Positions 43,544-54,228 of a stretch of DNA of 64,000 bases are shown here, piece by piece. The DNA is from Pegoplata infirma. Lineage: Eukaryota > Arthropoda > Insecta > Diptera > Anthomyiidae. Position 1 is the stretch's first letter, and each line of letters opens with the position of its first letter. Location: positions 93,888,736-93,952,735 of the forward strand of contig OY992537.1 in assembly GCA_963921195.1 (NCBI GenBank), written 5' to 3'. The translations under genes were made by a program, and so were the position numbers. Below the pieces are notes generated by a model. It was not told the DNA's origin. It searched no databases and saw nothing but the letters and a program-made list of their open reading frames with translations.

Positions 43544-44031
43544 CACTCTAATCAAAATTTGTTGAAATTTACCCAATTTATAGTAGGAAACTGGACTCCT
43601 ACTATAAATTGGGTAATTTTACTCTGAATGTGTAAATTGAATAAATTGACCACATGTGGTCAATTTAAATAAAAAAGAGGTGAATAAAATATAACAAAAA
43701 AACAGAAAAAAAAAACATGCGGCGCCAGCCAGCATCGAAATCGCCACCTTCTGATTTGAAAGTACACTTCTTAACCACTACGCTACGGAAGCTTATACTC
43801 TTATCTGGCGTTTTAGTTATTTAACATGTGTGTATGTATGTTGTTCGACAATTTTATTTACGCATTTGTGTGTAAGATATTTGAATTAACGGATAATATT
43901 TTTAATTTGCTGTGTTTAATTGGTTTGAATTTATTATACGCATTTAGTGTTTATATTAACACATAATGCGTGCTATTCAACAAAAATTTACCCAATTTAT
44001 AATAGTAAGTTTACATGCGTTTTTTAGAGTG
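43544..44031. mobile_element. TA-flanked MITE carrying a tRNA-like segment
   Basis: CACTCTAATCAAAATTTG at the left and TTAGAGTG at the right are flanked by TA. Other family B copies supply the empty site ('cctaccaaat'). A hairpin ('tttatagtaggaaac' with its complement) lies at 43569-43616. Confidence 0.7.
43719..43792 (-). pseudogene. tRNA-like segment (pseudo-tRNA) in a MITE
   Basis: The minus strand reads 'gcttccgtagcgtagtggtt' with an A-box-like TAGCGTAGTGG and, downstream, GATTTCGATGC in the B-box position. Total 74 bases. The acceptor arms do not pair (GCTTCCG against the 3-prime TGGCGCC region), so a functional tRNA is unlikely. Confidence 0.5.
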
Positions 44032-44438
44032 TACCAAATTCCAAAACGATATCTATTATAATACGGTTATTTGAGGCATTTAAGCGAAATTCAAAGGGGG
44101 CGTTTATATGGGGGCTAGATCTTAACATAGACCGATTTTTTCCAATTTCAATAGGCGTCCTTGGGGCAAAAGAAGCTTAAGTTTCAAATTTCAAGTCAAT
44201 TGATTGAAAATTGCGAGTATCGTGCTTAAACCGATAGATGGACTGACGGACGGACGGACAGACTGACAGACGGACGGACGGGCGAACAGACGGACAGACA
44301 TCGCTAAATCGACTCAAAAAGTAATTCTGAGTCGTTCGCTTTACTTGAAGGTAGGTTTAGGACCAATATTTCGGGTAGTTTCTTCAAACATCAGCACAAA
44401 CTCATTTTACCCTGTACCACAGAGTGGTGTAGGGTATA

Positions 44439-45335
44439 AAAATACCACTGTTTTTGTATAAAACTGAATTTATTACTTTTTGTGCAAATGCATGTAACTT
44501 CCAAAATTTTAGACGGATTTTATTAGATAACCTATTGTTTTATTCGTAATAAATTAGACTTGAACTCTAAATTCAGAAATAAAATTAAAAAAAAAAATTA
44601 AACTTACAAGGTCTTTCAGAGGGCACCCACCGATTTTCCTGAAATTTGAATATGGGAATGATGGCACAAAAAATAAGAGTTATCTGGTTTTTTGGCTGCC
44701 TAATCTCAAGTTTAAAAAAGATTTGCCACCTTATGAAAAAATATGACCTTTCGGGAAAAACTGAATAAAAGCCAAACTAACAGGAATTCCGGCAAACGCA
44801 AAAATACGGGTCACCATAATTTTAATAGAGATTATTATATATGATTTTGGCAGCCGTACGTATATGCATCTCCATATAAACTACCCAAGGGTTTTTACAT
44901 TTCTGACAATAACGTACTTAAGCCGAATTTGGACATGACCGATACACCATCGGATAGGTTAAAAAACCTTTCGACCTGTATAAAATGTTCATATAGTTTC
45001 TTTTGAAGAAATGGAAAAATCCTCAAAAACTAAAAAAAAAAAAATCCCGTTTTTCTCCCTCCCCTTTGACCCGCTAAATGTGAGATTGGGCAGCTAAACA
45101 AAAACGCCAAACTCTTATTTTGCTCCCCTCTTTTCAATACGCAAGTTTGAGGATAATCGATTTAAAATAAAATTTAGTTTTTTTTCTTAATTTCGTATAA
45201 AGTGAAGTAAAATTTTCTATATATCGATAAATAGATTCTAAGGCGATATTCAGATTGAAAAATATAGTATAGAGAATTAATCAAATATCACTGTTTGACA
45301 CCAAAAACCTTCCAGTAAAATGTCAAACTATGGCG
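44439..45335. other. Gene-free stretch
   Basis: No exon or element boundary recognised. 44620-45130 contains phrases such as 'caaactcttattttgctccc' that look repeat-like, but no second copy is in the window. Confidence 0.35.
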
Positions 45336-46205
45336 TATATATTTTGGTCTCCTGATTCCAAATCTGTCATCCAAATTTTTCTAGCTAGTTTCGTTTTTGA
45401 AATCTGTTAAAAAGTATAAAAATCAATATTTTAGTACTTATGGGGGTTCCACTGCTATGTTTTCATATGTTGCTTCCACAAAATGGGACTTTATTTTTTA
45501 CAAAATGGACCTTCTGATTCCAAAACTGCAATCCAAATTTTTCTAGCATGCTCGGTTTTGAAGATATTCGCGTTTAAAAATTTTAGTGTGATTTATATAT
45601 AAGTGCGTGACAGTGGAGTTTGAGTTTTTCAAACGCCAATATTTCAAAAACGGTACGCGGTAGAAAATTTTGGATGCCAGATTTTGAATCATGAGGTGCC
45701 ATTTACACCAATGCTTCCCAACCTTTGATTCTCTCCCCACTGGGGGGTAATTTGAATATTTTAGGGGGTAACGATCAAATTTTTAAGATTTTTTTTACTT
45801 AAATTAACAAAAAAAAATATTTTTTTAGTTAAATTAACTTCAATTATTTAGTTAAAAAATTAAAAATTTTACTAAAAACTTTGATTAAACTAAGATTTGA
45901 ACAAAAATTTCGCTAAACCACTAGAAATTACGAATTTTAAAACAAATTTGTAAAATTCGCAATTTTTTTTTTTTAGTGTAGGGGGACATTTTGGTTTTTT
46001 TAGCTCAAAAAGTGGGACATGGAGCAAAAAAGGTTGGGAACCATTGATTTACACTAAATCTAGTCATATTTTGTATGAGCAACTTAAGAATACGTTACAG
46101 GCGAGACTCATTAGCGTATTTTCCAATATTCAAACGCGAATATCTTAAAAACCTTACGTGATAGAACAATTTTGAAGACAGTTTTCGAATCAGGAGGTCA
46201 AAATC
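45336..46205. repeat. Inverted tandem repeat element, split by a hAT MITE
   Basis: Units with 'ctgattccaaatctgtcatc' / 'ccaaatttttctagc' occur forward at 45352 and 45510, and reversed at 45625-45700 and 46115-46205. The hAT MITE sits inside one reversed unit. Confidence 0.65.
45709..46046. mobile_element. hAT-type MITE (CAATGGTTCCCAACC), TSD ATTTACAC
   Basis: Left CAATGCTTCCCAACCTTTG, right 'aaggttgggaaccattg', flanked by ATTTACAC at 45701-45708 and 46047-46054. This end type and the 8-bp TSD are characteristic of hAT (Charlie-like) elements. Confidence 0.88.
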
Positions 46206-47562
46206 TTTTCAATCCATGATTTCTAACTCATGGCAAAGCGAATTTCTATGAATTTGTTTAACAGAGTATTTAATAAGCTTTAATTAAAAAGTAAAAAAAA
46301 TCACATCCTCCGATTTTGTCCGCAGTTATTTTTGTTTATGTAAAACGATTTCTTTAATTTGGAATTTGATAATGTCTTCAAAAGTGTTCTACTTTTGATA
46401 ATTTTGACTTCATTTTGGAATTCAGCGCGAGACTTCACATTGAAAATAAATGTCAAATATCGTAAATTGAAAAAATTTTAAAAATTTTTAAATTGGTGTA
46501 GTTCTTAATAAACTAAAAATGCATAAAAAATTAATTTCTTAATTTTTAATCTAATGCATGTAACTTTTACAATTTCAACCTATTTTCTTAGAAATCCTCT
46601 TATTTTCTTCGTAATTGATCAGCCTTGAACAGCAAATAGAGAAATTAATTTTATTTTTTTTTCTTTCTGAAAATTAGAATAGAATTTACTTTTTAAAATT
46701 CGGTAAAATTGAAACAAAATTGTCGATGTATCAATTAATATATTCTTAGGCGATAGGCACAATTATCGCAATTATCTTAATTGGAATATGCGGTTTAAAT
46801 TGATATTTTTTTAATTTTCAAGAAAAATAGGAAAGAAAAAGAAGGAAAACATGGCATGGAGCTAAATCATTATCAATTTTCTCTGAATTTTTCAATTCTA
46901 AGTTAATTTTCTTTAATGTGTATTCAATTAATTAACTTATTTGCGTATCATGTGTATTTTTTTTACGCAGTTGTAATTGACTGTATATTTTAATTAATTT
47001 TCGTTTTTGTTTAAGATTAATTTAATAAAAAGATTAACAGCACGAACATAATTCAATGTATCTTATTAAAGCGATCCATTCAAATTTACTTTCTTTTTAC
47101 AACGATAATAATATAAAAATATCCTTGGTAATATTGATGATTGACACACAAACTTCAGGAAATTTTCTTAGAAAAGTGCAATGTCAAACTTATCAACTTG
47201 ACATTATACTATATGTATGCTATCAACTTATATTATTATTAGCTTAATTCATAAAGAGACTATTTACCATTTATGAAAATTGGATCATTTTTATTTTATA
47301 GATAAATAGAATATAAAATTAACAATTGTATGTTTTTGTAAAATTAAAAAAAAATGGTATTTAGGTCCTTTTTCCATTAAAAAGTATATTTGTTTCTATA
47401 TTCAACCTATGCTTTATATCAGTTGTTCTCACTAGCTTAGACTTAAAGATCCAGAAACTTTTAATTTGACTTATGACCGACCAGCATAAAGGATTTTTTC
47501 CCCATTTCTAAAATTCTTCCTTACGGAATTTTTTAAAAAGTACCATTTTACTATACTTTGCT
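46206..47562. other. Gene-free stretch
   Basis: No coding exon, RNA or transposon end supported. 46270-47290 looks single-copy within the window. Confidence 0.35.
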
Positions 47563-47669
47563 TTACCCTCCTGCTACACCTTCCATAATTATGTAGACAT
47601 AAAGCAACAAACACACACAAAACAATAACAAGTTTTTGTTTGTTGTTTTGTGTGTGTTTGTTGCTTTAT

Positions 47670-48484
47670 CCCAGCAAAAACTTGGTAATTGGTACCCCTT
47701 CCTGCCTCGCTTACGTGTTAATGGCTTTGAATATTACTAATTACTAGGGATGAGATTTTCATGCAAATGCATGTTTTTTGTCGATAGTCTAAAAACGATG
47801 TCGATCAATTATCTTTCCGAATCAAGAAATTTGCGTTAAAATGGCATCGATTTGTTTTTGCATTTTTTTGCATATTTTGGTGAAAATGCATATTTTTGCA
47901 TATTTTGGTTTTAAATGCATATTTTGTGCATATTTTCAACGTTTAAGTGCATATTTTTGCATATTTTGGCATAAATTAGCAAAAACACAAATTGAAATAT
48001 ATTTGTTTCAAAAACTATTTTAAATTTTAAAAATTTATTTTGGAAATAAGAAAAATATTTTTTTTTCTTTAATTTTTTTTTATAGATTGTCTTAAGTTCT
48101 AAAAAAATCTTGCTTACATAAAGTTTTAAATGTTACTATTTAAACCCGGCGTTACCTTTTGCTTTTTAAGACGTTTTTTCTATGAAAACAAGATTTTTAT
48201 TGTGCGCATTTTATTTTTTAGTGCATATTTTCAGGTTTTTTAGTGCATATTTCGAGTTTTTTAGCGCATATTTTAAGCGCATATTTTCGATTTTTTAGTG
48301 CATGAAAATCTCATCCCTACTAATTACCATTAGCATTACTTTGCGCCAAAAAAGGCAAAATATGGTTACCTCCAATGACATCACCGTGTTAAAGTAATTA
48401 ACATTGAAATTAGGAGGTAACTAGTTACACACATTTTTGCTAACCCCTTGAGTTAATTACTTGGTAAGCGAAGTTTTTGCTGGG
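47670..48484. mobile_element. CCCAGCAAAAACTT-ended element with inner hAT MITE
   Basis: CCCAGCAAAAACTTGGTAAT at the left, 'aagcgaagtttttgctggg' at the right. The host palindrome arm gives the empty site and implies a very short (2-base) duplication, AT. Confidence 0.7.
47745..48319. mobile_element. hAT-type MITE (TAGGGATGAG), copy 2, TSD CTAATTAC
   Basis: TAGGGATGAGATTTTCATGC at the left, 'catgaaaatctcatcccta' at the right, flanked by CTAATTAC at 47737-47744 and 48320-48327. 575 bp with many 'tgcatattttg' motifs; homologous to 35686-36234. Confidence 0.88.
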
Positions 48485-48573
48485 ATGTTTACATAATTAT
48501 CGAAGGTGTAGCAGGAGGGTTACTCTATCCACATTATATAGCCCCATTTACCATAAAAAATTTTAATTTCTAA

Positions 48574-48690
48574 GGCTCTTATTCATAATACTTATAGTAG
48601 ACTTATTGTAGGTTTATTTGACAATCATTCCTGCAATATCTGTCAAATAAACCTACTTTAAATATATTTCAGGTTTTATGAATAACCACC
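48574..48690. mobile_element. 117-bp MITE, TSD TAA
   Basis: GGCTCTTATTCATAA at the left, TTATGAATAACCACC at the right, flanked by TAA. The inner arms 'gtaggtttatttgac' and 'gtcaaataaacctac' pair. Confidence 0.7.
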
Positions 48691-48918
48691 TAAATTAGTA
48701 TGTTCTTCTCTTGAATGAGAAGGAGGATCAAAGGAGGTCAAATTCTTAGCTTCTGGTCTCTTTAGTTCAATAGTTATAAAAAGTACTAATATTCAATTTG
48801 TATCTTCTTTTTGTCCACTAAGGATCGTATTTTTCAAAAATCTTTAAAAATGTTTTTTTCCGAAGGATTGTATACTTAAAATAAATATTGTTCTCGATTC
48901 GGGAGTACTCTTTCACCA

Positions 48919-49503
48919 GTTCACGAGAACTTACAGACGTTGTGTCAACACAACCAGGTTAATTTATTATGGGTACCAGGACACAACGGAATACAGGGAA
49001 ATGAAAGGGCAGACGAACTCGCGAAACTTGGAGCTGATGGTGTAGGTACCACGGTGCTAGTTTTACCACCGCTCCAACACTTCAAAAAAAGACGGGATTC
49101 TATAAATGTTGCAGTAGCGAACAGGAAGTGGGGACAACTAACAACATGCAAAATCAGCAGAACTTTATGGCCAACTTATGACCAAGGGAAAACTGAATAC
49201 CTTTTATCACTTACGAGAAGGTAATGTCGAGCTCTGACGGGAATAATAACTGGTCACTGTCTCATCGGCATTCATGCTAAGAATATTAGACTCATCCCGG
49301 ACGCCAGTTGTAAAAGATGCGGCTCACCAGGAGTGGATGAAACGATAGAACACATACTTTTTCACTGTCCAGCGGTGGCAAGAAGTCGCCGATTGATTAC
49401 TGGTCGGATAAGCTTTAATACTTTGGAGGATATAATGCGAATGGATCTTAGAATATTAAAGAGATTCGCAATGACTTTGAACGTGTTTAACTTGCGCCGC
49501 TAG
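48919..49503 (+). pseudogene. LINE ORF2 C-terminus: RNase H and zinc motif, one nonsense codon
   Basis: The frame is open from the truncation point. The RNase H end motif WVPGHNGIQGNERADELA is clear (about 48968-49021). After a single in-frame TAA at 49222 (probably from CAA) the same frame continues with LTGIITGHCLIGIHAKNI and a CX2C...H...C cluster to the natural stop TAG at 49501. Endonuclease and RT are missing by 5-prime truncation. Non-functional. Confidence 0.85.
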
Positions 49504-49589
49504 CGAAAAAAAGTTTTCTGGTATCGCTATGGACCAAAAGGTCTATGCGAGGTGTAAATCGTACACCGCCACCCTAACCTAACCTAACC
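48919..49589 (+). mobile_element. 5-prime-truncated non-LTR retrotransposon, TSD TTTCACCA
   Basis: 671 bases flanked by TTTCACCA (48911-48918, 49590-49597). It holds the 3-prime end of an ORF2 and a short UTR ending in three 'aacct' repeats. Tandem short tails rather than poly-A are known in I/LOA/R1-type LINEs; the clade is not settled here. Confidence 0.85.
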
Positions 49590-49786
49590 TTTCACCATTC
49601 ACCTAATTTTTTTTTTATATTCTTTTCAAATTTAAGATTTCAAAATATTTTTCTTCTTGAAATTAAAGTTCTAGCTAATATCTTCATTAATTATAAGAAA
49701 AAAAATTAAAAATCTTAAAATTCGAAAGAATATCAAATTTTTAAAGAGTAGGTGAATGGTGAAAGAGTACTCCCGAATCGAGAACA

Positions 49787-50632
49787 TTAAGTTTTAGAAT
49801 TACCAAAGTACAATTGTTAACCTTTTAGTACCAGAAATTCCACTAGATTTTTTTCAGAATGTTTTGTTTCAATGCGGGTCATCTCACAAATCAAGTTTTT
49901 ATGACCAATATTTCATCATATTGGAAAAGTAACAAAGTCCACTTTTTACTCTCTAAGAAGCTAAACTTTCAAAAAAGTACCTTGGGCAAGATGTTTTTTT
50001 CACTAGATGATCCTTGATTCCAAATGTCAAGTTTCTATAACCATCATATCACGAAATAGAAAAATTATTTCAGAAAATAGAAAGAAAATGTGCAAATTTT
50101 CATGTCATTAAAATCGGAATTCCGAAGAGGTACTTTTACCAGAATGTTTTTTTTTTTTTGAGGTGTAAAAAACTCAAATTTCATATCTCTACAACCATTA
50201 TTTAAGAAGAAATTAAAGGCTACAAAAGTACACTTTTTTATCCATTTTGTCCCTTTTCAGAAAGATTTTTTAAGAATGTTTTTTTCCGATCGACGATCCT
50301 ACATTCCAAATTTCTAAGACCATTATTTTAGGAAATATCAAAAATATACCAAAAGTACACTTTTTTAAACCTTAAGCCAGCTTTAGTGGATCTATTTTCT
50401 GGGAGATGAACCTACATTTAGGGTCTAATAGGGTGATGAGCATTTTAAAAAGCAAATAGCTCAAAAACAATTACTCTGAGGGCATCTGGCATTTTTTACC
50501 AATTTTTTTTTTTGCGGAATTTTTTTTTTAAATTTTTTTTTCTCAAAAGTAATTTTTTTTAAATAACTTTTTTTTGCATTGTGGGGGTATCAGTACATTC
50601 GGCTAGGCCAAATTGAACATTTTTACTTGTTT
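49787..50632 (+). mobile_element. Long Helitron-like body with A-prime 3-prime end
   Basis: 50581-50632 has 'acattcggctaggccaaat' and 'tttttacttgt', the A-prime end. 49860-50370 upstream repeats 'aaatttctaagaccattatt' / 'ccaaatgtcaagtttctata' about every 150-180 bases. No ORF. Confidence 0.5.
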
Positions 50633-51140
50633 TTTTTTTAAGCTTTTACAACCCTTGAGAAGCTCTGTCTTAAGAGTCAACCCATTACCGCCTTAATATT
50701 ATAAGCGTTACGGGAACTTCTAATGTTACACTCAGCGAAGAAATATGATTGTGACAATTATAGTTTAAAAGAATTATATTATGATTGAAAATTGTATCAT
50801 AATATATTTACAGACACAATTAATTGTTGCTGCAATCATGATCCTAAATATTAGTTTTTCGAACATTTAGGATCATTACATGATTGCTGCAAAAATGTAA
50901 TGGTTGCTGCAAACAAGTTATGATTAAATGTTCAATCATAATATTTCGCTCTTAAATTATGGTTGCAATAAACAATTTGAGGTCATGATTAGTTTAAACA
51001 AATTACGAATGTACACTTATTTTAAAATACAACGAAAATCGAAAAATGTGGTTCTTACACCATTTTGGCGGTAATGGATTAATTTTATAAGAAAATTTTA
51101 CAAGCATTCTATATCTAAATATTCAAATAATTTTACTACC
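50633..51140. repeat. ATGATTG repeat-rich MITE-like segment
   Basis: It starts near 'tacactcagcgaagaaat' (50729) and contains many 'atgattg' / 'caatcat' motifs to about 51000. The opposite end is unclear. No gene. Confidence 0.4.
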
Positions 51141-51148
51141 ATGCACAA

Positions 51149-51850
51149 TAAGGTGGGTCGAAAAAAACATTTTTTTTTTTATTTCAAATTGGCACCAAAA
51201 CTAAACGTAAGTACAAAAAAAAATTTTAAACGAATTTCAATCAACAAAAACGCGGATTCAATCAATTTTTTTATTGAAACTCCTCCAATTAAAAAAATTC
51301 TTATACCAATCATCAATTTGTAGGTGATTGATTGAAAATTATTTCAATCAAACTTTCGATTTTGATCAGAAATTTTATAAATTTTTTATTTAAAGTCAAT
51401 CAAAATAATGATTGATTTAACAACTGAATTGTAAACTTATGACAAAATTATCAAAAATTCATTTTTTTTGCCTTCCACTATGTTGACAACAACAAAAAAA
51501 TTAAAGTCCGATTATTTTGTATACATATTTTTAAATTAATATATTCAAATATTTTAATCAAAACATTGATTGACTTTTTTAAATTTTGTTGATCAATAGA
51601 TTTAATTGAAAAATTTTTAGCCAATAATTTTTTGTGTGTACATATTTCGAGATGTTTATCGTGAAAATTTCAGACCATTAAAAAAATAATTCAGGTATCG
51701 CACAAGAAATTGACGTTTTTAAATATTTGACCTCATAATTAGGTTCAACCTCGAAAAATTTAATTATTTGTATGGTCTTTGTCCCGTGAAAATGATCGTC
51801 CACACCATCAGCAACATCTCAAAAAAAAAAAAATTTTTCGACCCACCTTA
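51149..51850. mobile_element. hAT-type MITE (TAAGGTGGGTCG), TSD ATGCACAA
   Basis: TAAGGTGGGTCGAAAAA at the left, TTTTTCGACCCACCTTA at the right, flanked by ATGCACAA at 51141-51148 and 51851-51858. The interior 51190-51650 is rich in 'gattgattgaaa' and may be another MITE. Confidence 0.82.
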
Positions 51851-52078
51851 ATGCACAAGTACTTGTAGTACAACCACAACAAAGTCTTAAATTTAATGCT
51901 ATTGAAGCGAAAAGTAGAGTAGAAATTGTGTGTTAAAGGTAACTTAACCTTATTGCCTCTTATAAATGGCACAAGAGTTGTGGCAAAAAGCAATTATATA
52001 AATTTCTTTAGCATTTTAATTTTTCAGAAAAAGAAGAATAAACTTAAAGTCTATGTCAGTTTGACAATTAAAAAGAAA

Positions 52079-54228
52079 TATATGGGGGTTTTCGTGTCAA
52101 CTGACACAACTTTTGAAACCGATGTCTTCCGATCGGGATGAAATTTGCACCAAGGTTAGTCCTATTGGATAGTAGTTCAGACACAATTTTTCAACGAGAT
52201 CGGTCAAGAACTCTCTGAGTTAGAGGGGGTCGAAATTTGACATTTTGGCCAAAGAGGTGTTGATTCTCATCCATGTAACTTCTTACCTATTGTTTTTAGA
52301 AAAATGTGTCCCAAAGAGTTTAAATAGCTATTTCTTCAGTCTTTCGAAAAAAAAATATAAATAAAATAAAAAAATTTTTTTTGATTTTTTTTCTTAAAAA
52401 TCCAAAACTTTTTTGACTTTTTCCTCAAATTGGGCCTTTTTTTTTTTTTTTTTTTTTGATTCAAAAGAAAGCTTAGGTGATTTCCTTTAAGAGCTGTGGG
52501 GTCGCTTAGTGGGATGCGAGTGGGATATCTATGAAAAATTTTTTTTTTTAACTTTGGAACACAAAAAACGGTTCTTCAATTTGCACTATTAGGCGTGGGA
52601 TAGCTAACCAGTTTTCGATTTCGATCCGCGATACCCTCTAATTTTTTAAGGTTCGAAAAAGAAAGCACGAGCCAAAAAATGGGGGCGGTGGGGAGGGGCC
52701 ATATGGCCCCTCATTGGGGTCAAAGTTGGGCGTAAAGAGGTAAAAATCCTCAAAAAGCCCCAAAACTCCACTAGAAACGCCCCTGGAGGGGTGCAATGTG
52801 AGACCGACCTCCAATAATTTTCTGCCCCCAACATTTTTCTTGAACATACCTTACCCCTATTTCCACTTCCTAAGGGGGCTCCCATACAAAACATTTTTAA
52901 AAAATTTGATCCTACCATTCTAACTTACCCTAAAGTGCCCCTAGTGGGGCCAAATGTATGACCGACCTCCATTATTTTATTAATTCCAACATTTTTTGCA
53001 AACATACCTACAATGTATCTTTAACCCTTAAGGTGGTCCCCACACATTTCTTTTAATTTTTATAAATTTGTTTTATTAAACTAGCTCCTACCGCCCCTAC
53101 CGTGCCTCCTAGAGAGGCAAAAATTACGACCAACCCCCATTATTTTTTAGTTACCAACATTTTATCCGAACATCATAACACCATATCTCCACTCCCTAAG
53201 GGGCTCCCATACATTATAAAAACATGTATTTTTAAAAACTAATAAAATAATAAAAAAAATGTATGGGGACCCCCTTAAGAGTTGAAAATAAAGGGTAGGT
53301 ATATTCTAAGAAAATGTTGGAGTTGAAAAAATATTGGGGGTCGGTCATACATTTTACATCTCTAGGGGCACCCTATGGACAGTTAGAGCGGTAGGAGCAA
53401 ATTTTATAAAAATGTCATTTTGTATGGGAGCCCCCTTAGGAAGTAGAAATAGGGGTAAGGTATGTTCAAGAAAAATGTTGGGGGTAGAAAATTATTGTAG
53501 GTCGGTCTCACATTGCACCCCTCCAGGGGCGTTTCTAGGGGAGTTTTGGGGCTTTTTGAGGATTTTTACCTCTTCACGCCCAACTTTGACCCCAATGAGG
53601 GGCCATATGGCCCCTCCCCACCGCCCCATTTTTTGGCTCGTGCTTTCTTTTTCGAACCTAAAAAAATTAGAGGGTATCGCGGATCGAAATCGAAGACTGG
53701 TTAGCTATCCCACGCCTAATAGTGCAAATTGATGAACCGTTTTTTGTGTTCCAAAGTTAAAAAAAAAATTTTTTCATAGATATCCCACTCGCATCCCACT
53801 AAGCGACCCCACAGCTCTTAAAGGAAATCACCTAAGCTTTCTTTTGAATCAAAAAAAAAAAAAAAAAAAAGGGCCCAATTTGAGGAAAAAGTCAAAAAAG
53901 TTTTGGATTTTTAAGAAAAAAAATCAAAAATTTTTTTTTATTTTTTTTATATTTTTTTTTCGAAAGACTGAAGAAATAGCTATTTAAACTCTTTGGGACA
54001 CATTTTTCTAAAAACAATAGGTAAGAAGTTACATGGATGAGAATCAACACCTCTTTGGCCAAAATGTCAAATTTCGACCCCCTCTAACTCAGAGAGTTCT
54101 TGACCGATCTCGTTGAAAAATTGTGTCTGAACTACTATCCAATAGGACTAACTTTGGTGCAAATTTCATCCCGATCGGAAGACATCGGTTTCAAAAGTTG
54201 TGTCAGTTGACACGAAAACCCCCATATA
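52079..54228. mobile_element. Foldback element F4, arms about 1 kb
   Basis: 52079-53095 is inverted at 53215-54228. Examples are 'tcaactgacacaacttttga' at 52099 against 54189, and 'ggggaggggccatatggccc' at 52690 against 53597. The inner arms carry U-repeat units, and the loop is one more unit. Matching frames in both arms reflect the repeat, not a gene. Confidence 0.88.

Larger units (their letters stand above)
43089..44438 (-). mobile_element. Family B Helitron-like element (copy 2), with MITE insertion
   Basis: On the minus strand it starts TATACCCTACACCACTCTG and has a long GTCC/GTCT run (44240-44300). It ends GGTCTTGACCGACTATAAC then 'tttcttacttgtt'. It is interrupted at 43544-44031. Confidence 0.75.
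47566..48519. mobile_element. CCCTCCTGC-ended palindromic element, TSD TTA
   Basis: CCCTCCTGCTACACCTTC at the left and its complement at the right are flanked by TTA. A hairpin of about 25-base arms ('agcaacaaacacacacaaa') lies at 47607-47668. Harbinger-like by TSD only. A CCCAGC element interrupts it. Confidence 0.75.
48889..49786. mobile_element. TGTTCTCGATTCGGG-ended palindromic MITE, split by a LINE
   Basis: TGTTCTCGATTCGGGAGTAC at the left is inverted at 49765-49786. Without the LINE it is about 220 bases, with arms 'ttcaccattcacctaa' and complement. The right arm retains the empty site. Confidence 0.8.

Noticed and set aside
43719..43792. Functional tRNA gene
   Set aside because: Acceptor stem does not pair and the anticodon arm is poor; kept only as a pseudo-tRNA.
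47056..47247. 63-aa ORF in an apparently single-copy region
   Set aside because: No recognisable motif, no splice partners, A/T-driven composition.
49570..49590. AACCT repeats resembling insect telomere repeat TTAGG
   Set aside because: Only three units at the 3-prime end of a truncated LINE with a target duplication; it is a LINE tail.
53334..53732. 132-aa ORF with a similar 90-aa ORF in the other arm (52646-52918)
   Set aside because: Both come from the inverted arms of foldback F4; the shared frame follows from the repeat. No start context, domain or third-position pattern.
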